Shown here piece by piece: positions 41,880 through 53,650 of a DNA stretch of 64,000 nt. This DNA comes from Chloranthus sessilifolius (Eukaryota > Streptophyta > Magnoliopsida > Chloranthales > Chloranthaceae), in assembly GCA_021018995.1 (NCBI GenBank), contig CM037597.1, positions 4,229,299-4,293,298 of the forward strand. The letters run 5' to 3'. The translations under genes were made by a program, and so were the position numbers. Every line of letters starts with the position of its first letter. The stretch's first letter is position 1. Under the pieces are notes generated by a model. That model was given only the letters and a program-made list of their open reading frames with translations. It had not been told where the DNA came from and searched no databases.

Positions 41880-44800
41880 TGGTTGTGAGTTTGAGTGATG
41901 AAATCAGGCATCAACGACCTACATCAGATGATGCTGTACTAATGCGTCTTTTGCTTCCTGTTAAGCTAGAATATGTTTTTCAGTACATTGCATTTCTTTA
42001 TTTCATATTTTCATTTTCAAAGGGTTATCAAGAAAAAAATGTCATTTATAGTGATACTTCATGCATCCAGACCTTTCATCACTAGTTCAATTTTAGAATG
42101 GGAATGGGTGTCTTATTTGTTATTTTGACTTGCATAAACATAACTATTTATTGTATGTTATATAGAGTTTGAGCGACATCTTTTTTATGGGACCGACTAT
42201 CCTAACCGTCATTTAAGCACCAAAATGGTGTTTAAATGGTCATATACCATCAATGGTTTAAGATGTGGGTAATCCACACTGTCAAAGTTGAAGACCATAG
42301 ATTGAAAGGCAGTGGGCCCAACAAATAAAGATTTTGAGAATTTTGAACCATCTGATCTGTGCATTCTACTACCAACCGCTGTGCTTAGTAAATGGCTGAT
42401 AATAAAGTTCGTCAATCGGATGATTCACATCCAGTGAGAGGCATAATTCTTTGGCTAAAGCATTTTCTAATGATGGATTGTGCTGCATAAACTAACACAG
42501 ACCCTAGTATGAAGTGGCTGAGATTAATTTGTGAATTAATGCAAATATTAAAGTATGAATTTTCTAACAAATTTACAAAGGAAATAAATAGAATTTCAAT
42601 TAAACAATTTTGATCTAAGCAAGCAAAACCACAAAATTAGTTCTGGATTTTAGGAATCATAACAAGGTAATCACACTTACATGATAATGGAGAAGGATAG
42701 AAGAGACTGGCCTCGCATCAAACCGCACACGGATAGAAGAATCGCTCGTCTAGTTCGAGAGAATCGCACCCTCGAAGAAAACTTTAATAAAAGCTCCCAA
42801 ATTTGCATAAGCAATTCTTTCAGTAACCAAAAAATTATTAATGTTGTTTACAAGCCTCTTTATGTAGGCTAAAAACTCTAAAGACAATAATAGAAAGTTT
42901 TAAACAACTAAAACTCTAAAACAAAAAAAAAAACAACAAAAACCTGTGACAATTAGAAAATCATGCCTGTGTCGTCACTGGCGTCCGTGGTATGGCATGC
43001 GGACGTCCGTCCTCGATAAACCTAAAGGTCTTAAAACACGGACGTCCGTGTTAGCGTTGTGAACTTTGCGGACGTCCGTACTGGAGCCTTGCGGATGTCC
43101 GTGATTGACTTGGTGGACGTTTGTGACGGACGTTGGACGTTGTTGCTTTGCCTTCAAGTGCCGATCCGGAGGCTTCGGGGTTTCTTGGCACGCTTCTTCC
43201 GCCTTTGATATACAATGGGCGGAGCTTTGGATCGGATGCCCCCATCAGATTGCACCTGGGAAATTTATATTGATCATAAATGTGTGCCACATGTCAATAG
43301 TAGTAAACCACACTTCAATGGTATGAGATCAAAATTTCTATTTTTTTTATCTACACTACAGTTGCAAACTTTGATGAATATGACCCTTATACTCCATCTA
43401 TATGTTGAGCATTGCAGGAAGTGCCATGAGTTGGTGGCCATATATACTTGCAGTGCTTGGTGTTTTCACTGTAGTCACTATGTGGGCAGTGCTCGTTACC
43501 GAGGGCTGCCGGAAGATCAAGTTGCAGTATTACGCCTTTAAACTTGCCTCTGCTGCAAGGTCAGTTTTTCCATTATTTATCATCCTAAGGTGACTGTCTT
43601 TTTTTGCTTTACCTATTGCAAATGGGATAATGGCTCCTGACTGACGTTTAAACACCAAAATGGTGTTTAAATGATCTTACACCATTAAAGTTAAGAGACT
43701 TCTAATCTCACGTCATTATGCCTTGTGGTGAACATATGTGATCGTTCTAAATTGCCCAAGTGGCAATATATCATTGGAACATGTCAGCCAAAAGAAACAT
43801 GCCTATAAGTGGATCTGAACCATCCGATTAATGAGCTTTAATATCAGCCATTAAAACTGAAAAAAGGTTGATATTAATGTCCACAGATCGGATGGTTTAA
43901 ATCTCCCTAAAACACCATTTTTGGGCCTGTTGCACTTAAATCTATGATCTATCACTTGGACGGTACGGAACACCCACATATTAAACCATTGATGTATTAA
44001 AGATCATTCTGTTGTTTAAATGATGGTCAGGAGAGTCGGGCCCTTTGCAAATGTATGTTGGCTGTGAGAACTAGGTTATTTTGATTGAAAATTTTGCAAA
44101 GTTCACATTGTTTTGAACTGTTAAGTTTGCTATATGTCTCTGTTTTTCTCCCTTTCTGTTTACATTGTTTTTCTTCCCAAAGAAGAGAACTTTTTTCTTA
44201 GCAAATTTTAGAGATGTGTTTGGCTCCATCACCTGGTCTTTTGCCAATCTGACCTGAACCGAAAGATTCCATAGTATGGGGACGTCCACCATGAATACAG
44301 CTAAAGGTGTTCTTTTTATTGCAAATATTTTCCTGGAAAAAGTAGAAGCTCAGTTGTATATAAAAATATAAAGCCTTGATGATAGCTTTGGCGGTTGAGC
44401 GGGAAGGTTGATATGAAGTTAAAGAGGAAGCCCTTTTCTTTCTGAGAGGTTTTTATAGGTCGGATAGGGTCCTCTCTCTGAATTGGGAAGTAATTTTCCA
44501 AAAGTCCGTTTAGAATGTCTTACTTAGAGATATTTCTGACATCTTTCTTATCTTGTATGATTTATGTCATGACAATGAGATTCTCTTAAGTTTGAAGAAT
44601 GTTGGTTGCAGCATGAGGAGCTCCGAATTTTTTACTTGCAAATGTTGATTGTATCAGTGGTGGAACCATAGGAAAGGCCTTTTGGTAAATTAAAATCTCT
44701 AAGAAGTGATCTTCGGAAATGGATCGAAGAGGCTTTATGGTTCAATTGGACTAAAATTAAAGAAATTGACAATAAAATTGTCACCGTGGACACTGGGGAG

Positions 44801-47800
44801 GAGGTTTTTTTTTTTTTTTTCGTTGGGGAGGAATTGTTTTCATTTCCTTTGGATAATAACCAGTATAGGCTCAAATTCAATTTTTTTTCAAAAAAAAAGA
44901 AGGAAAATGTTGGGAATAGTCTCCCAGGGTTATACTCGCCCAAGATGAAACTTTATGGCGCCAAATATTTGGAGCCATTATTCTTAAGGGTTCCTATCTG
45001 CCACTTTTTGAAGTAGAGAAGTTGCTAATTGCATAAAGGTTAACTGAGTGGAATTTTCTGTGGTCCATGACATGAATAAAAATTAGACTGGGTGATTCAA
45101 GGAACTTAACCCTTGAGTGAGGATGATTCTCCTTTGAATGGGAGCCTAATTGGCGAATTTAATAACCATCATTTTATATAAATAAATCTTTGTTTTTGCC
45201 TCATAATCTGAAATTTTTAAGCAAATAAGGGCTGGATCAGACCTGAATTTTTCCTACTCAAATTCAGGGATAAAGATGTTTATTTTGAGCAAAGGGCAGA
45301 TTTGGAATTTATTAAAAAGCAAGTGGTAAAATGGTCATTAGCCCTTCGGGCAGATTGGGGATAGTGCTAATTGTTAGAGGACTTAACAGTAATTTTATTA
45401 GGGAGGGTTGAATTGAAAATATTGAGAAAGTTGAGGGTAGAAGTGTAAATTATGGTCCAAGGGCAGATTCGTAAATCAGCTACCTCAAGGGCATTTTGGT
45501 AGAGCCAAAAAGAAAAGGGAATTTTACATAATAAAATTTATGTGGTTAAGAATGGGCCACATTATCCCCCCCCCCAATATATGAAGTGATGTGGAGGGGG
45601 ATTGGTGGGAAGTTTCAATTGGTTGAGAGAATGGGCCACATTATCCCTCTCCCCTCTCCTTTCCCGTCTTCCCATAGGTTGAGAGAGGCTGCAAAAGGTA
45701 ACCAACTTCTAGGAAGGTTCCTACGTAAGAAGGTGCCCACCTCCCATAGGGGCCAATAGATAGAGAGGAAAGGGGAAGGGGGAGCATATCCACCCCCACC
45801 CAATATGGGAGAGAGAAACGAAGAGGAAGAAAGGGAAGGAAGAAGGGAGGGCAGCTCAGATCCAGGTAAGTCCTTCCTTAGCTTCAGTTTTTACAAATAA
45901 AATGAGGGGCAGTTAAGTAAGTTTAGGGGTGATTAGAGTAGTTAATCTTGATTTGGGCCAATAACCCTAATTAGACCAGTTAATTCTAGTTAGGCTAATT
46001 AACCTCGATTAGACAGTTAATCCTAGTTAGGGCTAATTAACCTCAATTAGCCATGTTGATCTATCTTAGGGTTAATCCTAATTAACCTAATTAAGCTAAT
46101 CAAGCATGATTAATCAAGCTACGCCAAATTGAACAAGTAAGATTCAGATAATTAAGCACGATCATAGTTGTCATAAGCGATCGCTTAAGCGGTTTTATGT
46201 CATCAAATTGCATAAGCCATGATGGCTTATGCGATTTGGCCATTATGCGATCGCATACTAAAGTATGCGATGGCATAATACTCCAAGCACTTTGCCTCTA
46301 TAAAATGGTGGGTTGGGTCCTCTACTCCTCACACAACTATTTTGGCTTTAACTTTCTCTCTAATCTCTATTCTTTACTCTCAATCTCCTCCTATCTTTCC
46401 TATCTAATTTTATTATTATTATTTATTTTATGCTTTGTAATCTTTTTTTTAGTGAATTAAATTGTTATAAACTTAGTTATATTAAATTATCATAAACAAC
46501 ATCTTGCTTATGGAACCAGATTAAATGCTAGGGCTTGTAGAAAAGCTATTATGAAAATCCGAAAGGAAATAATGGAGTATAAGGACAAGCATTTTAGGAA
46601 AAAACATGATCAAGATGTTTTAGAAGGTTATATGGAAGATGATCATGATGATTATGAAGATGATAGATCTACACCATCAACGGCTCAAAGTAGACGATAC
46701 TGGTACTCAATATCAAAACTAAAGTTATAATTTTGAATATTAGTATGTAAAACTTATTTTTTAAATGCAAGAATGTCTATTTTTCCCTTCTAGAGACTTG
46801 AATACTTATTGTTAATTTATTTATTTTATTTATTTATTATTTTTTTATTTTTTGAAAAAAAAAAATATATGTCATCGCTTAAGCGAAATTAAGCCATTTG
46901 ACAACAATGAGCATGATTAACCATTGACTAAGCTTGGCATTGTTAAGCATGATTAAGCTCTATTAAGCATTGATTAAGGATGGTTAAATTTGATTAAATT
47001 TGATTAAGCATGATTAAGGATGATTGAGCCTGATTAAGCCTAAATAAAGTACCATTAGGCGTGATTAAGTAAGTTTAAGCTATGTATGTAAAGCTGATTA
47101 ATATTATGAATCAAAATAAAGTTATGTTAAGCACGATTCAGTTAAGCAAGTTAAGTACGATTTAGCTGGTTAAGTAGGCCTAAGCTACTTTACCCAAGAT
47201 AAGTATGTTAAGAATATGTCAACATGTTAAACATGATTAAGCTTAATAAGTATGATTAAGCTATGTAAGCAGGAATAGATTAATCCAACTAGATTAAGCC
47301 ATTCGAGCTTAATCACGAAGTTAAAACACGATTTCAAAAGACTGCTTGTAAAGTTTTATGCTCAAAGAAGTGGAAAAAAACCTATGGATTATATGTTCTT
47401 GTAAGAAGCAAGTAAAGTTTTCAAGATTTACGGTTTTCCCATTTTGCAAAACATATCTACTAAGAAATTTAAAGTACTAGCCAACTCTAAAAAAAAGTTA
47501 AAAGTTTTACCTGATTTGCTAAGTGATGAAATCATGAGATTGATTCTATTTTAGCAACCATATGAGGTATGGTACGATTTTACACTTGCACATGTTTTAT
47601 GGAATACCAAAAGAATAGAAAACGTTGATGCACCATGAAAGGTGAAAAGATAGGTAGTTGGCCAGTAGCAGGCAAAGAAAGCCTGCAAAAGCTATATAAT
47701 AGCTTGTGCTATCGCTACAGAGTGGCTTTAGTTATATGATTAACTCAATCGCTATAAGACAATTCAATGTTCAAGTTAAACTACTTCGATGGTCTGCAAA

Positions 47801-50800
47801 AAAGGAATGAGGAAGAACTGCTCAAGATAAAAGAGAATAATCTAAGTAAAAGATTTCGAAACAAAGATTCTACGGACCCAAAATTAAAGGAAGAGGATAC
47901 TTTTCCAAGAAATGAAGGAAAGTATGTTTTCACAATAAACATTTTCCATTTTTATATTTCTTCTGCATTTGAGTTCGAGCATTTAATACTTTATTGTAGT
48001 CCTTGACCCCTTGCACTTGCACATCCATCTACCACCATGTGACACTTATGAGCCTTTTTTAATTTATATGATGAATAAATTGCTCCTACCTCCAATTCTA
48101 TTTGTAAAAGCTGTTGAGTTGGAGGATGTAGGACTTGCTGAGTTGTTGATCATTCACTCACTCTATAATTATCTACATATAGAAATCAAATGATGGAAAA
48201 GGAAAATCGATCGCGGAGTAGAAGATAAAGCAAAATTTTAGAAGTCTAAGGAAGGTGTGAGAGAGTGAATAAGTTCTTGAAAGAGGTTTTAGTGTGATGT
48301 AGTATGTCTGTGTAGGCAAGGTTATAGTGACTCCAGTTGTATCAGTTAGTTGGGTTATGATATGTTATGTACTGGAAAACTTATGAAGCATTGAGAAGTA
48401 GTTTTTGTTTCCTTATAGGTTTTTGTTCATTTATTGTTTTTTATTTTAGATATGTTTCTATCTCTAGTCCCATTTTTGCCAGGTCCTGTTATTAGAAGGG
48501 TAACTCTTGAAATCCATGAATGTGGATTTTGGGGACTTACAGAGAGGCTCTCTGGTTTTTTATATCAATTAAGATTTAGATCTTACTGAAGAAAAGAAAC
48601 GAACATCAAGTCAAAAGCAAAGCGAGGACTTAGCAAAGAACGAAGAAACAAAAAAACAAAAAGTAGAGAAAAGCGCAAGCCTCTTGGAAGGAGGAAGCCC
48701 AAACAAAATCCCCCCCCCCCGAGAGGGCCAGATATCCGTGATCTCATAGTAGGATCAGGTCTTAAACTCTTTATCCATTGCAGCCCACTGAAAAGCTATG
48801 TTTATATCTCTGAGACGATACTGTTTAGTCTTCCTACTGTTTAGTCTTCCTTTGACCTTCTAAGTTCCTCGCATTGCGTTCCTTCGATACAACCCAGAAA
48901 ACTTCAATAACTAGCACTTTGATGACAACTGCCACCTTTGGTTGCTGACTGGAGATGAAAAAATCCACTAATATATCCTTACAGCTGCACGGGAAGCAAC
49001 CCACAAGGTCCAGGTTGGAGTTGAAGATGTTCCAAATGGATTGAGTTGTTGGGCAGTGAATTAAATATGGTCACAGCCGATTCCCGGCAGGAGAGGCGCA
49101 AAAGCATCTACTGTGGATAGACACACCTCTTTTGAAGTGTATCAATTGTCTTAATTCGATTCAATGATGCACACCAGGAGAAAAATAACACCCTTGTTGG
49201 AGTTTTTATTCCCACATGCCTACCCGAGGAGAAGCTCTATCAAAGCAGGTAAAATTAAGTAATGCTCGTATTTCAAAATATCAGTTTTGGTCTGTGACGA
49301 GATCAATAAGTATCTTCTTGGTATCGCCAATACAAATTTTCTATTGGCGACACAAGTGATATTGTTCTATATTGCTTGGCTTCAATATTGAGCGGTCTCA
49401 ATATCAAGTGTTACCTTCTCCAGAGGAAAAAGATAAAAGCCCCTGATCATGATGGAATCTGTCTTTTTTGCAAGAATTCTTGGACATAGTTTACGACTAC
49501 CTGTATAAGGTCGTACAAGAATATTACATTTCCATAGGAAAGGATGTTTGGCCGTAGTAGAAAAGCTGAAGACCACCAAATTCAGGCCAATTAGGCATAT
49601 ATTGATACTGCCTATAAGAATCTGGTAAAGATTCTTTATATAAGTACAAAAGGCTGTAGAAGGGTGTATGAAGTGCCTTTTGTCCCAAATATAATGTGGT
49701 TTCGTTGAGATAAGGCAAATAACAGATGACAATGTGATAGCAAACGAGATAGTTGATTCTTCCAATAATGAAGGGATGGTCTCACTGTGAAGATATATTT
49801 GGATAAGTCGTATATGATAGAATTGAATGGCTACTTTTGTTTTGTTTCGAAGGAAAAATGAACTTTAATGTCAAATGGAGACGGTGGATTTGGTGGTGTA
49901 TTTCGAAATTTGTATTTCAAACCATACCTCATTCTATAAAACCTTTTTTGTAGAACATGGTGGTGTAATTGCTTTTGGGTTGTTTTCTAGCTGAGCATTC
50001 GACTCGGGTCATGCTATATTTTTTCGTTATTTTTTTATATTTTTAATTAATCCTTTCATTCGCCTAAAAAAGGTTTTATTTGATTCATGGGTTCCCATCT
50101 GAGCATAGTCACATAATCCGAAGTCGGCAATAATTCTGCAACCGCCTAGTCGGGAAAAACTGGTCAAGTTGGTCAAAGTAGAAAGAAATCAGGGAAAATA
50201 AAAAAATTCAAAAAATATAAAAAGTATAGCATAATATAATTCAAGTTAAAAATAATTATTTTAATGAACAAAATAGTACAAAATAGGCAAAACCTAAAGG
50301 TTTTTTTATGAACAAACTGAACAAAACAGTACAAAACCTATAGTTTCCCCCCCTTGAGTATAAGTGAAAAAAAAATTCAAAAAAATCAGATCACATCACA
50401 AACATCGCTAATTAATTAACCGAGTCGCGACTTGGCTGATTAATTATCAATAAAATCGGGATGACTGTAAGTCGCCGACTTTTTCTGATTTTTTGAAAAG
50501 GTCGGAGACTTTTGTGACTATACACCTGAGAACCACACCAGTGTTTAGTAATTAGTACAAGATCGAGCTCATATCGGTAAATAGTTTTGCATGGAGTTTA
50601 AGACCTGTTTCTTGTTCAATTTATGTTATCTTCATTGCTAGGTTCTAATGTTACCTTCAAATGCATTTAATTTTGTTATGTGAGTTATCTTATGATTCTC
50701 GAAATTGATTGATGCTGGAGTTGACAATTACCATTTATTTCCTTTCAGGTTTCTCATTCCACTATGTTTCGCTAGATTCATTATGTTACCTCAACATCGA

Positions 50801-50900
50801 GGTATCAAACTTGGTATCGGTATCGGTATCGGGTATCGGTCCATCTTGGACCGATAAGTATCAGCCGATACGGACCGGTATCCGCCAATAGCGTATTGGC

Positions 50901-50974
<74 letters not shown>

Positions 50975-51982
50975 CGGTACCGACACGGATACCAATACCT
51001 GTATCGGGGTGGTAGCGGTGTTGGTTCTCGACGAAACTGATACGTATCGGTATCTGCCGAGTTTTGATACCATGCTCAACATGCATTAATTCATGTTCCC
51101 CTTACCATGTTCTTGAAACTGATTGATTCTAGGGCTCACAATTAAAAATTGGCTTTCTTTTCATAGAGATGATTCCCCAATTACTGAGGTGGAGCCCTAT
51201 ATCCCTTTCAACATTAATCCATCGGGAATGCAGCCTGTTCTTACTACCACCTATCTCTTGGCTTTCCCTAGCATTCTCGCAAGGTCAGTCAATTTGTTCT
51301 TAATGTTGACGCACATATGCAGTTGTTTCCGTATGGTGCTACCACATGCTCATTACTATTGCAATTTTTTCTTTGTATTTCTCCTAAGATACATTTCAAC
51401 TCGCTAATATGGGACATTTATATGCAGTCTTCTCGGCTCGCGATTTTGGGAACATGTTAAAGAGATACTAAACCCCGAGACTTCCTTTGGTGCAGAACCA
51501 TGGGTTTTCTATGCAATTTATGCATTCTGTGTTTTTTTATTCAATATATTTGACATTGTAAGTATCTTATGAACCTGGTATTTTATTGTTCTAGGGAAAT
51601 TATGCTCTTATTGACCAAATTCTTTTATAGAGTATGCTTGTGCATTTATTTTTTCTGTTTTTACCCTATCTCTTGAAAAATGTTACTATGTTACTATTTT
51701 TTGTAGTTCCATGTGCAGTGTAACATTTATTTATTTATTTATCGATTTATTTATTTATTGATGGATAAGCTGGGATCAAACCTGGGACCTCAATATTGCA
51801 ATATTGTCAACCTTACGGTGGAGCTACAGGCACAGTCCCATTTTCTCTAGCAATTGGTACAATAATACATTATGATTAGTTGTTTTTTTGTTTTGATTTA
51901 TTGTCAACCTTACAGTGGAGCTACAGGCACAGTCCCATTTTCTCTAGCAATTGTTAGAATAATAATATGATAAGTTGTGATT

Positions 51983-52065
<83 letters not shown>

Positions 52066-53597
52066 AAAAGGGCATATAGGTTCGAATGCATGGATGAACC
52101 CATGTGTTCAAACCCCAGATCATGTACCACATGGCACAGGATCCCAAAACAAAATCCATTTTGGGATCCTGTGCCATGTGTTCTATAAAAAAAATAAAAA
52201 GAAAGAAGTTTTTGGTGGTCAAAGTTTGGGTACCGCCCCTAACATCTTGGTGCATTGATTTTCCCCCCTTTGACCATATTTTGGATGGTGGATGTCCACC
52301 CTTTTTAAGCTTTTATCTTTTAAATGGGCTTGATCATCCTTGGGCAAGTTGTCGTGGCACCTGATCTGCTGATGGGTGCCCCACGTGGACCCCACTTGGT
52401 TCAAATGCATGGATCCACCATGCATTCGAACCCATTACCCTGCGCTCATATATATATATATAAAGAGCAAGAGTTATCCTTTTTTGTTCAGTTTTCATCT
52501 ATGGTCACAACCGTCATCTTCATTCTCTATCACCACTTCTCCTTTGAAAATCGCTTTAGCATTTGTGTTGTCCACGCTATGTGATCTTGGCCATCAGAAG
52601 AGAAATGTTCTTAGCCAAACGACCTCATCTTCACTGCCGTCATCATCCTTACATCATTCCGTCTATTTTGGGTTAGCAATGTTATTAAAGACCTAGGCGA
52701 GGCAACATTTTCCCATGTATTTGGATTGGCATATGACTCAACGTAGGAATGTGATGATATTTGTAGAGTCACGTGACAACCTAACTCTAACCCCTCGCCT
52801 TTTCATCTGAGTTTGGGAAACAGGACTGCCAACATGGTTCAAAATCGCCCCCGAAACCGGTACGTACCGATTTTGGAGGTCACTAGTACGATACTTTCAA
52901 AGTATCATCCCCGTGCACTACATATATAGGTAATATATCTGACGATACACTACCAATGTATCGTTTGGAACTAGTACTTATCAGACAATACGTACCGGTT
53001 TTGGAGTTGGACGACACATACTAGAAAACCGAGATTTTGACCCATGGCTGCCAAGCAGTGTTACCTTGGCACGTCTACTTTTGGGATTTTTGTCGTGCCG
53101 ACACTTGGACGCTCAAAGAACACGAAACTTCTTGACATGTATGAAAATACCACATAATACGATCAAAATACTCATCGTTTTGACAACGATAAAATGAACT
53201 CTGAAAAAAAATATTGTGTAAAGTTTGGTAACTACTAATTAAAAGGATTGGGTCGTTGAAACGATTTTTATAATATAGTATACTTTTATTTAGATTCATA
53301 ACATATATTATCTATCTTTTCATTAAATATCTCAATTGGCTCTCTAAGATTTCCCTTCAATAATAATTCTATATATCTTCTATTTATTAAATTTGTTTTT
53401 CTTAAGGCCTTGCCACCGTATTAGAATCTTGAGAAATTGTTGTGCCAAACATCTATTGGCACCTTGACACTTGGCACCCGGCACCCGTGCCACATGTCTA
53501 GGTAACACTACTGCCAGGCCTTGGTTTCTTCCAAATCTTTAGTGGCATGGCCCAGATTGCTTACTCAAGTTGCCACTCACTCTGGAATCTTTCTCTA

Positions 53598-53650
<53 letters not shown>

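Noticed and set aside
50805..51086. 93-codon minus-strand frame with an Ile-Tyr repeat
   Set aside because: It is the (TA)n array inside an MM4 element.
51944..52255. 103-codon frame with Thr-His and Ile-Tyr repeats
   Set aside because: Translation of adjacent (GT)n and (TA)n microsatellites.
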